NCBI GenBank assembly: GCA_018335925.1
Contig: JAGXRF010000114.1
Coordinates: forward strand, 1-64,000
Source: Flavobacteriales bacterium
Lineage (GTDB): Bacteria; Bacteroidota; Bacteroidia; Flavobacteriales; Flavobacteriaceae
Direction of reading: 5' to 3'
DNA length: 64,000 nt
Position numbers and translations under genes: made by a program. Each line of letters opens with the position of its first letter. Position 1 is the first letter of the stretch. This document shows, one piece after another, positions 53,629 through 62,545 of this stretch. The notes below the pieces were generated by a model that was not told the DNA's origin, did no database searches, and saw nothing but the letters and a program-made list of their open reading frames with translations.

Positions 53629-54996
53629 TTGAATGATAATTTTTTGTGTTTTCGTGGAGCCATTGTTTTCTGTTTGAAGAAAATAAACTCCTTTGGTCAG
53701 ACTTCTCACATCTATACTAATTTTATTTTCGGTAAACGAAGAGGGGACTTCCATTTTTTGCCCATGAATATTCCATAAAGTTATCCTATTTGGTGCTTCA
53801 TTCCCATTCCATTGCACATATAAGTTTTCAGAGGTAGGGTTTGGATAAACTTGAAAAGTAGTGTTGTTTTCATCTTCTAAAGACAACGTAGTGTCTACAA
53901 TTTTAGAAATAGTTCCGTTGGAAATTCCGGCAATATATAACTCTCCGTTTACGTCTTCTCCAAAAGTACTAAAGTTACCTGAGAAGTTGGTGCTCCAAGT
54001 TATTGCTCCGGGATTTACTGCATCTATCCAACCTATTCGATTGGCACAATAATCGGCAAATAAATATTTGATTTGTAAATTCGGGTATATATTTCCGGTG
54101 TAAACATAACCTCCGGTTACAGAACAATAACCACCACCTAAGTTGTACGAAGCGACCGGAAAAAAGTAATTAGACATTGCACCACATCCTGTTGTATTGT
54201 ATACAATATTTGCTTCGTAGCATCTCCATCCAAAATTGAATCCGGGTGTCATAGGGTTGGGAATCTTGTTAATTTCCTCTCTTGCATTTTGTCCCACATC
54301 TGCAATCCACATATCACCATTCAATCGGTTAAAGGAAAATTTCCATGGATTTCTCATCCCTACAAAAAATATTTCATCTAAACCGGTTGTTGCACCAAAA
54401 AAAGGGTTGGTATTCGGATTTTGATAAGTAGTTTGGTTAGTAACATCAATTCGCAACATTTTTCCTAAATGCGATTGTATATTTTGTGCTAAATTTTGAG
54501 GATCACCTCCGCTTCCTCCATCACCCATACCAATGTATAAAAAACCATCAGGGCCAAATACGATATTGCCTCCATTGTGATTGGTGTATGGTTGTGAAAT
54601 GGTTAAAATAACTTGTGCAGATGATGCATTTGCAATGTTTGGATTACTTGAAACTTGGTATCGTGCAAGCACGCTTGCACCATCACCGGAGCGAGTATAA
54701 TTTACAAAAAACAAACCGTTATTGGCGTAGTCAGGATGAAATGCCAGACCTAACAAACCCCTTTCTCCACCGGAAACAATTAAGCTGCTAACATCTAAAA
54801 ATGGAGTAGCATTGATGGTGCCATCTGCATTTAAAATGCGAATCAAACCTCCTCTTTGTACCACAAATAATCTAGAATCTCCAGCGTGGACTATTGCAAC
54901 AGGACTGGAAAAACCTGTGGCAAAAGTTTGCAATACGATGTTTTGTGCCAAAGCACTAAAACCAATTAATAAGAACAAACAGATTTTTTGAATCAT
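53626..54996 (-). CDS. T9SS-secreted PQQ-dependent sugar dehydrogenase-like protein
   Basis: 456 residues. A signal peptide (~1-18, FSALAQN) is followed by a six-bladed beta-propeller of the glucose/sorbosone dehydrogenase (GSDH) family. Landmarks are VVQRGGLIRIL, GLLGLAFHPDY, the cofactor-region NHNGGNIVFGPDGFLYIGMGDG and DEIFFVGMRNPWKFSF. A type A sorting domain follows (FQVYPNPTSENLYVQW to the C-terminus, ~380-456), so it is exported by T9SS. It is expected to oxidise a sugar or related alcohol with PQQ, but many family members lack proven activity. The FG-GAP gene lies 3 nt upstream and a diheme cytochrome-like gene beyond it, which suggests an electron acceptor. Confidence 0.87.
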   Translation of the reverse strand: MIQKICLFLLIGFSALAQNIVLQTFATGFSSPVAIVHAGDSRLFVVQRGGLIRILNADGTINATPFLDVSSLIVSGGERGLLGLAFHPDYANNGLFFVNYTRSGDGASVLARYQVSSNPNIANASSAQVILTISQPYTNHNGGNIVFGPDGFLYIGMGDGGSGGDPQNLAQNIQSHLGKMLRIDVTNQTTYQNPNTNPFFGATTGLDEIFFVGMRNPWKFSFNRLNGDMWIADVGQNAREEINKIPNPMTPGFNFGWRCYEANIVYNTTGCGAMSNYFFPVASYNLGGGYCSVTGGYVYTGNIYPNLQIKYLFADYCANRIGWIDAVNPGAITWSTNFSGNFSTFGEDVNGELYIAGISNGTISKIVDTTLSLEDENNTTFQVYPNPTSENLYVQWNGNEAPNRITLWNIHGQKMEVPSSFTENKISIDVRSLTKGVYFLQTENNGSTKTQKIIIQ

Positions 54997-54999
54997 GGA

Positions 55000-57030
55000 T
55001 TAATTTTTAATAAAAGGAGCAGATTTGGTTTGGTAAAACTCATTTTGCAATACCAACAAATATTGTCCGTTTGGTAAGTTAGTAACTAAAATTCCTTGAG
55101 AGGTTAATTTGCCCCTCAAACAAGTTCTTCCTAACATATCCACCACTTGGTAATTAGTATATTCTGTTTCTTCTACATATAAATTTTGAGAAGTTGGATT
55201 TGGGTAAATTAGCAATTTTTGTGTGTTTGCAATGGTAGGTGTACTTAAAGTACTTCCTTCGTTTACATGATGGGTTTGGTTGATAGTGGGGTTCATAATC
55301 TCATCAACCATTCCGGAGGGCCATTTTACCACAATTTTTTGGATGGTAGTATGGGTACCAATTCCAAAGTGTACATTCAAACTATTCATGTGTCTGAAAC
55401 CAATTCCACTTTGCACATCTCTTATTTGTATCCCCCACGGGCCGTGTAATTCTACTCTTGCTCCAATACCATTTCCATTGGATTGGATGCCTCTTAGAGT
55501 TACTTTACACCAATTGTTATTATTACCATTACTACGGTAAATTGTGCCTCCAATTTGAACATCTAAAAAGCCATCGTTATTGATATCACCTATCGGTCCG
55601 TTATTGATATTGGTATTTTCTGGAGTAAAAGTTAAATTACCATTGCCGTACATGATTTTGTTTCCACCACCCAAAACATCTAAAAAGCCATCGTTGTCAA
55701 AATCGTAAGCAACAAATTCAATACTTGTAGTTTGGTTGTTATGAAATCCACTATCTGCAGTTACATCAGTAAATGTTCCGTTTCCGTTATTCCGCATTAA
55801 TTTGTGCATACCTTGGGTAAAGCTTGATGCTCCAACCAATATATCCATGTCTCCGTCGTTATCAAAATCACCTACGGCAGCAGACCAAGTTTGAATAGGA
55901 TCAGAAAGGTTTGCAGCTACAGAAACGTTGGTAAAAATGCCATTGCCATCATTTCGAAACAACTGATTTAAACTACCATTAATATCTCCATTTCCTTTAC
56001 ATTTGGCAATAAATAAATCTACCTTCCCATCATTATTGTAATCAAACCAAATGGAACCATAATTACCTCCATTAGGAACGTCTCCCAAGCCTCCTTGGTT
56101 AAAAGTTAGGTTGCCATTACCATCATTAATATAAAATACATTTGGAGCCACATCATGACATACAAAGGCATCCATATGACCATCGTTGTTAATGTCTACA
56201 AAATTACTTCTTTGTGAAAAAACATATTGAGATGTTGACGAAAGTGTGTATGCACTTCCGTTGTTGTTTGCTCTTACAAAAGCAACTCCTGTTCCGCTAC
56301 CATAAACCAAATCATTAAATCCGTTTTTATCAATGTCTCCTGCGGCTACACTCCAACTTGGTAAAAAATTGGTAGTTTCGGTTGGAAAGGTTACGGTGTT
56401 AAAACCTGTAGGTGTTTGGAACAAGACCTTTATGTTTCCGCTGTTGATATTTACAATATCATCTAAAAAATCGTTGTTCATATCTACAATACAATTTCTA
56501 TATGCTCCATTTATTTCACTATTACTTTGAGCGGTAAAAGTTACTCTGCTTACTGGAGGAGTAGAAGTACCATAAGTAACAGTAAAAACAAAATTACTTG
56601 CATTGGTAGTTCCCCAACGGTTATCAAAAGCAATGTAATAGGAACTCCCGTTAGATACGGTAAAAGATATTTCAGATAAAAAATTATTTCCAGAGATATC
56701 ATCATTTCCTGCTAAACATGTCAAGCTGCCACAAGTGCCATTATAAATATGTACACGAGTATCTTTTCCAGAGTTTTGAGGTAAATTGGTACTTACAGTT
56801 AAAGTGCCACTTTGGGTAGCTGTAAACTGATACCAAAGTCCGGCAGGGTTGTTTGTAGTAGGCACTGCTCCATTAGAAGCACAAACCGGAGTGGGAAGAG
56901 TACCGTTTAGTAAACCTACATTATGCTGCCCAATAGCAACCACTTGAGCGGTTTCGCAGGTTGCTTGAGCTAATGCATATATAGGTAAAAAGTAAATTAA
57001 ATTTGTTATGAATAGTAGTGTTTTTTTCAT
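55000..57030 (-). CDS. T9SS-secreted FG-GAP/ASPIC-UnbV repeat protein
   Basis: 676 residues. A signal peptide (~1-21) and an N-terminal beta-sandwich (~25-155) precede about seven calcium-binding FG-GAP/VCBS repeats with D(I/F)(D/N)NDG(x)(M/L)D motifs (FVDINNDGHMDAF, WFDYNNDGKVDLF, VGDFDNDGDMDIL, AYDFDNDGFLDVL). Next is an ASPIC/UnbV domain (GIGARVELHG, WPSGMVDEI) as in CRTAC1 proteins, and last a type A sorting domain (LLIYPNPTSQNLYV). This is an extracellular beta-propeller, probably a binding or adhesion protein. It is cotranscribed with the sugar-dehydrogenase-like gene (3-nt gap) and sits 14 nt after the cytochrome-like gene. Confidence 0.88.
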   Translation of the reverse strand: MKKTLLFITNLIYFLPIYALAQATCETAQVVAIGQHNVGLLNGTLPTPVCASNGAVPTTNNPAGLWYQFTATQSGTLTVSTNLPQNSGKDTRVHIYNGTCGSLTCLAGNDDISGNNFLSEISFTVSNGSSYYIAFDNRWGTTNASNFVFTVTYGTSTPPVSRVTFTAQSNSEINGAYRNCIVDMNNDFLDDIVNINSGNIKVLFQTPTGFNTVTFPTETTNFLPSWSVAAGDIDKNGFNDLVYGSGTGVAFVRANNNGSAYTLSSTSQYVFSQRSNFVDINNDGHMDAFVCHDVAPNVFYINDGNGNLTFNQGGLGDVPNGGNYGSIWFDYNNDGKVDLFIAKCKGNGDINGSLNQLFRNDGNGIFTNVSVAANLSDPIQTWSAAVGDFDNDGDMDILVGASSFTQGMHKLMRNNGNGTFTDVTADSGFHNNQTTSIEFVAYDFDNDGFLDVLGGGNKIMYGNGNLTFTPENTNINNGPIGDINNDGFLDVQIGGTIYRSNGNNNNWCKVTLRGIQSNGNGIGARVELHGPWGIQIRDVQSGIGFRHMNSLNVHFGIGTHTTIQKIVVKWPSGMVDEIMNPTINQTHHVNEGSTLSTPTIANTQKLLIYPNPTSQNLYVEETEYTNYQVVDMLGRTCLRGKLTSQGILVTNLPNGQYLLVLQNEFYQTKSAPFIKN

Positions 57031-57044
57031 AATTAGTTGATTGT

Positions 57045-58115
57045 TTAGTTGCAGTTAGAAAGGGATTGGATGAATTGTTCGGTTAGTTGCAATGCTTCCT
57101 CATGAACAATGAATCGACCAATTTTTGGCATCATTAAATTTTGTTCGTCTGTTGAAATACGATAGTATAAAACACTTCGGTCAATTCTACCCGGTAATAT
57201 TATTTTGGTGTGTGCAGGAATTTCTTCCTCTGGATCTTGACAAACCCCCATTTTACTTGGGTCGCTGGTTTGATTAAATGGAAATCTTACCATTCTATAT
57301 GAACAATCACCTCCATCTTGATGGCAATGGGCACAGTTGATATCTAAATAGGAACGAAAACGTAAATCAATAGGTTTTGAAGTATCTTTATAGTCAACCA
57401 CTGAGTTTATGTTAGATGGGACACTTTCTAAATAGCCAAAATCTATCCATTTTTGTAATTGGTTTTTGGTCCCATCGCTGTAAGCAAAATTATAGTTTAA
57501 GTTTTGTGGTTTTGGACCTATGGGAAGATTCTTGTCTTGGTTGATGTGACAAACTCGACACTCAATACTATTTGGAAAGCGGTAATAGGTGCTTTTAGTT
57601 TCGCCATTTTGCATCCACGAAATATTTATATTGCCACCATCCATATTCAAAAAAGCATCGGTTTGTTCATCGTTCCAAATGTATTCGGCAAAAATCCAAT
57701 TGCCGTTAATTTTAATCAACAAACGAGTTTCTAAAATTTTAGTTTTATTGTCCGGAAGTACATTGTTGTAATAAAAGTTCTTAATTAAAATGGTTTTTTC
57801 CGGAAAGTTCAAAATATTACCATCGCCATCATAGGTTGCTTTAGAGCCTTTAGGCATCCACACAAATCTCTTTTTTAAAGCATAATCTGTAAATAATTCG
57901 CTTGCAGGTTTGTATGGCAAAACTCCAAAAGCGGGTTCTAAATTTTTGATATCTCCTTTAAAAAAATGATAATCGGACAATTTAGGCCATGCAGTAAGAT
58001 CGGCAGACAACTTAACAGGTGTGATTTCCTCTAAAGCTTCTTCAGTATCACTTGAGCAAGTGTAAAAAGTAAAGGCAAGTAGCAAAAAAGCAAGATAAGT
58101 TGTAGTTTTTTTCAT
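57045..58115 (-). CDS. SO2930-type diheme cytochrome c-like lipoprotein
   Basis: 356 residues. A lipoprotein signal (FTFYTC, Cys20) is followed by two CxxCH heme motifs: CRVCH at residues 186-190 and CAHCH at 261-265. The sequence plan (LSDYHFFKGDIKNLEPAFGVLPYKPASELF-like opening, GSKATYDGDG, SIECRVCH, DINCAHCHQDGGDC) fits the SO2930 family of diheme proteins, which often accompany other secreted proteins. It is probably anchored in the envelope facing the periplasm. First gene of the three-gene secreted cluster. It could accept electrons from the PQQ-type dehydrogenase; this is inference. Confidence 0.85.
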   Translation of the reverse strand: MKKTTTYLAFLLLAFTFYTCSSDTEEALEEITPVKLSADLTAWPKLSDYHFFKGDIKNLEPAFGVLPYKPASELFTDYALKKRFVWMPKGSKATYDGDGNILNFPEKTILIKNFYYNNVLPDNKTKILETRLLIKINGNWIFAEYIWNDEQTDAFLNMDGGNINISWMQNGETKSTYYRFPNSIECRVCHINQDKNLPIGPKPQNLNYNFAYSDGTKNQLQKWIDFGYLESVPSNINSVVDYKDTSKPIDLRFRSYLDINCAHCHQDGGDCSYRMVRFPFNQTSDPSKMGVCQDPEEEIPAHTKIILPGRIDRSVLYYRISTDEQNLMMPKIGRFIVHEEALQLTEQFIQSLSNCN

Positions 58116-58178
58116 ATTTAAAGCAAATCAATTACCAAATATAAAAAAACTTCAATAGGGATGTTAAAAAAAATAGAA

Positions 58179-58487
58179 TTATAGCAGAAGTAAATCATGA
58201 ATTAACTCTTTTTTTATCTCCTCATTTAACAAGGTGATAATTTTACTTTTACCATAACTTAATTCCTCTCGTAAAACCGATGAGCTCAACTTTACAATTA
58301 GTTTATTGCCTTGTAATTGAATGTCTTGGGTGTATTTGTGCACAGCAGGCCCCATCACTTGTTCCCAAATATCTTTAATTTGGGCACGATCAATTCCCTT
58401 TTGCAGGTTGTTTTGTTGGATAAAATCTTTTAATACTTCTGCAATCGGACTCCCTTGGTGAATTCTACTTTGGTTTTTTTTACTCAT
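58179..58487 (-). CDS. DUF721 (DciA-like) protein
   Basis: 102 residues. The fold of HQGSPIAEVLKDFIQ, IWEQVMGPAVHKYTQDIQLQGNKLIVKLSS and SSVLREELSYGKSKIITLLNE is the DUF721 domain, a KH-like fold shared with the DnaB-loader DciA. It may act at replication or bind nucleic acid; the short Bacteroidota version is not characterised to my knowledge. The start overlaps the upstream lipocalin-like stop by 4 nt. Confidence 0.85.
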   Translation of the reverse strand: MSKKNQSRIHQGSPIAEVLKDFIQQNNLQKGIDRAQIKDIWEQVMGPAVHKYTQDIQLQGNKLIVKLSSSVLREELSYGKSKIITLLNEEIKKELIHDLLLL

Positions 58488-58891
58488 CGTATGGGTAGGT
58501 GTCTTTTAAAGTAAAATTTGGTTTTTTGGTCTTTTAAAATTAAAATGGAATCTTGTAATTGCCATATGATTTCATTATTTCTATTCCATATAGTATCGTA
58601 GTGAATAGAGGTAGTATTTTCTTTTGTGTAAATTTTAAAAGTCTGTTCCACATCATTGGTTAAAAAAGTACCATCTAGTTGAGGTTTTACTTTTTTCCTG
58701 AAACCAACCGAATCTTTGACGTTAAAATAGTCGATGGTTTCATTTAAAGTATAGCTTTTGATGAGATCACCATCTTTTTCTACTTTTTCAATTTCCCAAT
58801 ATCCATTCAGTTTTTCTAAATTTTGAATTTGATCAGCTTTGTCACAAGCTATTAATAGAATGAAGCTGAAAAATAAGAGTACAAAACGCAT
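58484..58891 (-). CDS. lipocalin-like lipoprotein
   Basis: 135 residues. A lipoprotein signal (FFSFILLIAC, Cys16) precedes a single small beta-barrel domain that opens LNGYWEIEKVEKDG, the GxW motif seen in flavobacterial lipocalin-like proteins. It ends with strands IIWQLQDSILILKDQK. The ligand is unknown. It is translationally coupled with the DUF721 gene, an unexpected pairing of envelope and cytoplasmic proteins. Confidence 0.78.
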   Translation of the reverse strand: MRFVLLFFSFILLIACDKADQIQNLEKLNGYWEIEKVEKDGDLIKSYTLNETIDYFNVKDSVGFRKKVKPQLDGTFLTNDVEQTFKIYTKENTTSIHYDTIWNRNNEIIWQLQDSILILKDQKTKFYFKRHLPIR

Positions 58892-58968
58892 GATTTACTT
58901 TTTTAGGTAAAGATAATTAATCTCCTTAGAGCCCTTTTACATTATTTAGGAATTTCTTGGGAAAATAT

Positions 58969-58988
58969 TTTTTCACATTGGTGAAAAA
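58969..58988 (+). other. hairpin in the divergent 58.9 kb intergenic region
   Basis: TTTTTCAC (969-976) and GTGAAAAA (981-988) form an 8-bp stem around ATTG, 28 nt before the DUF2141 ATG. No T tract follows, so it is not a terminator. It could be an operator dyad or a 5' UTR hairpin. Confidence 0.35.
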
Positions 58989-59016
58989 GTACCTTAATTT
59001 GTTTAAAAAGAAGAAG

Positions 59017-59436
59017 ATGAAAACATTATTGTTTTTGATTTTAAGTTGTTTTTTAGTGTTAACAAATGCGACCAAACACGAATTAACCATTCAAGTTTCC
59101 AACATACAAGATAAGTATGTGGGTAAAAAAATGTATCTAGCTATTTGGAAAGACCAAACCAATTTTTTGAAAGAAGACAAAATAGATGTTTCGGAAATCA
59201 TTCCAATAAATTCAAAAAATTTCAATTATAAAAAGTCTATAACTGAGGGAACCTATGCGTACTCCATGTACGTTGATTTGAATGGAAATGGAAAATTAGA
59301 CAAAAATATTTTTGGTGCTCCAAAGGAACCTTACGGATTTTCCAATAACTTTAAACCTAAATTTTCAGCACCAGATTTTTTGGATTGCAGTTTTATCATC
59401 AAACAAAATACTAAACATACCATCATACTTAATTAA
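59017..59436 (+). CDS. DUF2141 exported protein
   Basis: 139 residues from the ATG at 59017. An open frame extends 20 codons further upstream, but it would prefix a basic stretch containing the upstream hairpin and spoil the signal sequence (MKTLLFLILSCFLVLTNA). The mature domain has MYLAIWKDQ, the DLNGNGKLD calcium-like loop and FGAPKEPYGFSNN, which define DUF2141. Periplasmic or surface; function unknown. It is followed 6 nt later by an ABA4-like membrane protein, probably in one operon. Confidence 0.85.
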   Translation: MKTLLFLILSCFLVLTNATKHELTIQVSNIQDKYVGKKMYLAIWKDQTNFLKEDKIDVSEIIPINSKNFNYKKSITEGTYAYSMYVDLNGNGKLDKNIFGAPKEPYGFSNNFKPKFSAPDFLDCSFIIKQNTKHTIILN

Positions 59437-59442
59437 GGAAAT

Positions 59443-59880
59443 ATGTTTACACCAGATGTATTATTTCAGTTTGCCAACACATTTGTGTTGATAGGGTGGA
59501 TATTTTTATTGTTTCTTCCAACTTGGAAATTTAGCGTTTCTATTGCTAGATTTTTCGTTATAGTGCCACTGAGCATGTTGTATGCTTTCTTGGTGGTGAA
59601 ATCATTTGGAAATTTTGACCCCAATATGTTTTCTACTCTTGCGGGTGTGAAAAGTTTATTTGGACAAGATTTGGGTGTACTGGTTGGTTGGATTCATTAT
59701 TTAGCTTTTGATTTATTTGTGGGGACATACATCGTTAAAAAAGCACAATCACTGCAAATGCCTAGATTTTTATACACTATTTGCTTGCCATTTACTTTTA
59801 TGTTTGGTCCTCTAGGGTTGTTACTGTTTTATGTTTTTTGGTGGTTCATTTCCATAAAAATGTTAAAAGCTTCCAACTAA
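59443..59880 (+). CDS. ABA4-like (DUF4281) membrane protein
   Basis: 145 residues with four predicted transmembrane helices. Conserved features are the amphipathic N-terminus FQFANTFVLIGWIFL, the GWIHYLAFDLFVGTYI segment and FMFGPLGLLLFYVFWW, which match the family of plant ABA4 (neoxanthin formation). The bacterial role is not established; a link to carotenoids is possible but no carotenoid genes lie in the window. Cotranscribed with DUF2141. Confidence 0.82.
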   Translation: MFTPDVLFQFANTFVLIGWIFLLFLPTWKFSVSIARFFVIVPLSMLYAFLVVKSFGNFDPNMFSTLAGVKSLFGQDLGVLVGWIHYLAFDLFVGTYIVKKAQSLQMPRFLYTICLPFTFMFGPLGLLLFYVFWWFISIKMLKASN

Positions 59881-59907
59881 TTCCATTTAAACCATTGTGA
59901 AGTATTT

Positions 59908-61029
59908 ATGTCAAACAAGAAAAAAATGATGAAATATCTAATAGCTTTAATGGCAACTTGCTTGCTATCTTGTTCTTCAGAAAATGTAAACCCACAACCC
60001 GACCCACAACAACCTACGGCTTTATATTTTCCACCAAACGGATCCAATACTTGGGAGGTCTCCTCATTGGAAAGTTTAGGTTGGAATGCGTTAAAAGCAG
60101 AGGAATTGAAAACCTTTTTAGCTAGCAATGGTACAAGGGCTTTTATTGTATTAAAAGATGGGAAGATTGTAATGGAACATTACTGGGGAAACAACTTAAC
60201 AAATACGGCCCCTTTTGACCAAACCAAATTGTGGTACTGGGCTTCTGCAGGAAAAACTCTTTCGGCTTTTTTAACCGGAAAAGCTCAAGAAGAAGGATTT
60301 TTAAACATCCAAAATAAGACTTCAGATTATTTAGGTACTGGATGGACTTCTTTAACTACTGCACAAGAAAATCAAATCAAAGTTGTTCACCAATTAACCA
60401 TGACCACAGGTTTGCAATTTCAAAATGTAAATTTAAATTGTACCAGTCCGAATTGTTTGACTTTTCGTGCCAATGCAGGATCGCAGTGGTATTACCATAA
60501 CGCACCTTACACCTTATTGCGAAATGTAGTGGAAAGTGCTACCAATAAAACCTACCAGCAGTACACTCAGGAAAAGTTACATCAAACCATTGGAATGGAT
60601 GGTACTTGGGTACAACAGGCAGAGGGAAATGTGTATTATTCCACCGCACGAAGTGCAGCTCGATTTGGTTTGATGGTTTTAGCAAAAGGAAAATGGAATG
60701 AAAATACTGTAATGAACGACACCAATTATTTCAACCAAATGGTTAGCACTTCTCAAAATTTAAATCAATCCTATGGCTATTTGTGGTGGTTAAATGGCAA
60801 AAATAGTGTGATTTACCCGGGTGTAACCATTCCAATTTCCGGGAGTTTGGCTCCAAATGCACCATCTGATTTGGTTGCTGCCATGGGTAAAAACGGACAA
60901 TTTGTTGGCGTGGTGTCCTCTAATAACTTAGTGTATGTTCGTTTTGGGGAAGCACCTAATGACGATTTAGTGCCAGTGCTATTCCATGATCAAATGTGGC
61001 AAAAGTTAAAAGAGGTTATAGGAAACTAA
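59908..61029 (+). CDS. class C beta-lactamase-type serine hydrolase, lipoprotein
   Basis: 373 residues. A lipoprotein signal (LLSC, Cys22) is followed by a low-complexity Pro/Gln linker and a serine-hydrolase fold. The nucleophile motif is SAGK (Ser113, Lys116). A YHN segment (~191-193) provides the second motif, and the LWWLNG region follows the usual C-terminal strand. These are penicillin-binding-protein/esterase relatives; substrate unknown, and no evidence that it acts on beta-lactams. Converges on a small membrane protein gene by a 4-nt overlap at the 3' ends. Confidence 0.88.
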   Translation: MSNKKKMMKYLIALMATCLLSCSSENVNPQPDPQQPTALYFPPNGSNTWEVSSLESLGWNALKAEELKTFLASNGTRAFIVLKDGKIVMEHYWGNNLTNTAPFDQTKLWYWASAGKTLSAFLTGKAQEEGFLNIQNKTSDYLGTGWTSLTTAQENQIKVVHQLTMTTGLQFQNVNLNCTSPNCLTFRANAGSQWYYHNAPYTLLRNVVESATNKTYQQYTQEKLHQTIGMDGTWVQQAEGNVYYSTARSAARFGLMVLAKGKWNENTVMNDTNYFNQMVSTSQNLNQSYGYLWWLNGKNSVIYPGVTIPISGSLAPNAPSDLVAAMGKNGQFVGVVSSNNLVYVRFGEAPNDDLVPVLFHDQMWQKLKEVIGN

Positions 61030-61325
61030 TTCCCAAATTGTTCTTGTAAAGCCAAAGTCCAATCTACTTCGTAGTATCTAAAAACAATAATGATGATTGT
61101 TCCGGCAATTCCCAGCCACCATTGGTATTTTTGATTGGCCCAAGCAAAGGCAGTTGCAACTCCAAGTGCAATAAACGGCATGATTAAAATAACATTAGGT
61201 ACCAACCAAGCTCCTCGTAATATGGCAATAGACTTGATCAACACCAAAAAGAAACTGTAAATGGAAATGATTTTGGTTAAGGAAACCAAATATTTGTTGT
61301 GCAAAGGTGTTTCGTTTTGTTCCAT
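61026..61325 (-). CDS. small membrane protein of unknown function
   Basis: 99 residues with three hydrophobic segments (about 15-35, 43-63 and 67-83). Not recognised. The start overlaps the ftsY stop by 1 nt (TAATG), so it is probably cotranslated with ftsY. The 3' end overlaps the convergent serine hydrolase by 4 nt. Confidence 0.7.
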   Translation of the reverse strand: MEQNETPLHNKYLVSLTKIISIYSFFLVLIKSIAILRGAWLVPNVILIMPFIALGVATAFAWANQKYQWWLGIAGTIIIIVFRYYEVDWTLALQEQFGN

Positions 61326-62275
61326 TATTTAAAGAATGAGTCTACAAATTCAAATTTATTAAACACTTGTAAGTCTTCCATTCCTTCCCCAACACCAATA
61401 AACTTTACCGGAATTTGAAATTGGTCAGAAATACCTATCACCACACCACCTTTTGCAGTACCATCCAATTTGGTAACAGCCAAAGCAGTTACTTCGGTGG
61501 CAGCTGTAAAATGTTTTGCTTGCTCAAACGCATTCTGCCCAGTAGAGCCATCAAGTACCAATAAAACTTCATGCGGAGCATCCGGAACCACTTTTTGCAT
61601 CACTTTTTTCACTTTACTCAACTCGTTCATCAAATTGATTTTATTGTGCAATCTACCAGCAGTATCAATAATTACAATGTCTGCCTCATTTGCTACTGCA
61701 CTTTGCAAAGTATCAAAAGCAACCGAAGCAGGATCACTTCCCATTTGTTGTCGTACCATAGGTACTTTAACACGGTCTGCCCAAATTTGCAATTGATCTA
61801 TGGCAGCAGCTCTAAAAGTATCTGCGGCACCTAATACTACTTTTTTACCAGCTTTTTTGTATTGGTAGGCTAGTTTTCCGATGGTAGTAGTTTTTCCAAC
61901 ACCATTTACGCCAACTACCATTATTACATAAGGCTTATGGGTAGGAATCTCTAGTTCAGATGCATTTCCGTGGTTGTTTTCAGAAAGTAAGGCAGCAATT
62001 TCTTCTCGTAATATTTGGTTTAGTTCGTCTGTGCCTAAATATTTATCGCGTGCAACTCTCTCTTCAATTCGTTCAATAATTTTTAAGGTAGTATTTACTC
62101 CAACATCTGAGGAAACCAAAACTTCTTCCAAGTTATCTAAAACTTCGTCATCTACTTTCGATTTTCCTGCAACTGCTTTAGTAAGTTTGCTAAAAAAACT
62201 GGTTTTTGTGGTTTCTAAACCTTTGTCTAAGTTTTCTTTTTTATCGCTACTGAAGAATTTTTTAAAAAAACTCAT
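61325..62275 (-). CDS. ftsY: signal recognition particle receptor
   Basis: 316 residues, the short form without an acidic A domain. FtsY is the SRP receptor GTPase at the inner membrane that docks ribosomes making membrane proteins. The N domain (~20-100) leads to the G domain with VNGVGKTTTIGKLA (P-loop), the insertion AADTFRAAAIDQL, DTAGR and TKLDGTAKGGV. The gene follows the ribosomal L28/L33/DUF4295 cluster as usual in flavobacteria, but a hairpin at 62335-62370 can separate their transcripts. Confidence 0.96.
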   Translation of the reverse strand: MSFFKKFFSSDKKENLDKGLETTKTSFFSKLTKAVAGKSKVDDEVLDNLEEVLVSSDVGVNTTLKIIERIEERVARDKYLGTDELNQILREEIAALLSENNHGNASELEIPTHKPYVIMVVGVNGVGKTTTIGKLAYQYKKAGKKVVLGAADTFRAAAIDQLQIWADRVKVPMVRQQMGSDPASVAFDTLQSAVANEADIVIIDTAGRLHNKINLMNELSKVKKVMQKVVPDAPHEVLLVLDGSTGQNAFEQAKHFTAATEVTALAVTKLDGTAKGGVVIGISDQFQIPVKFIGVGEGMEDLQVFNKFEFVDSFFK

Positions 62276-62334
62276 GGATGGATTAATTATTTTAATGGCA
62301 AAATTACTAAATATTATCGGGCTTTTGAAGCATA

Positions 62335-62370
62335 AAAAAAGCTACTTCGTAAAAAGTAGCTTTTTTATAA
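62335..62370 (-). terminator. terminator between DUF4295 gene and ftsY
   Basis: AAAGCTACTT and AAGTAGCTTT form a perfect 10-bp stem around a short loop, with T tracts on both sides. On the minus strand it lies 15-20 nt after the DUF4295 stop, suggesting that ftsY relies partly on read-through or its own promoter. Confidence 0.8.
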
Positions 62371-62383
62371 TGAGTATATTGGA

Positions 62384-62536
62384 TTACTTCTTTTTTAAGA
62401 AAGTATCAACTTCTTCTGGAGACATCACAGCTTCCACGAAAGTATACGCTCCTGTTTTTGGAGATTTCACCATTTTGATTGCTTTGGTCAATCTTTTAGA
62501 TGCGGTTTGTAACGATGCAACGGTTTTCTTTGCCAT
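62384..62536 (-). CDS. DUF4295 small basic protein (possible ribosomal protein bL38)
   Basis: A 50-residue gene too short for ordinary ORF cut-offs: ATG at 62536, TAA at 62384. It opens MAKKTVASLQTASKRLTKAI and ends SPEEVDTFLKKK. It is lysine-rich. It lies directly after rpmB and rpmG, the standard flavobacterial position of DUF4295. I recall that a Flavobacterium johnsoniae ribosome structure revealed a phylum-specific protein named bL38 that I believe is this family; this was not checked. Confidence 0.85.
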   Translation of the reverse strand: MAKKTVASLQTASKRLTKAIKMVKSPKTGAYTFVEAVMSPEEVDTFLKKK

Positions 62537-62545
62537 GACTAATAA

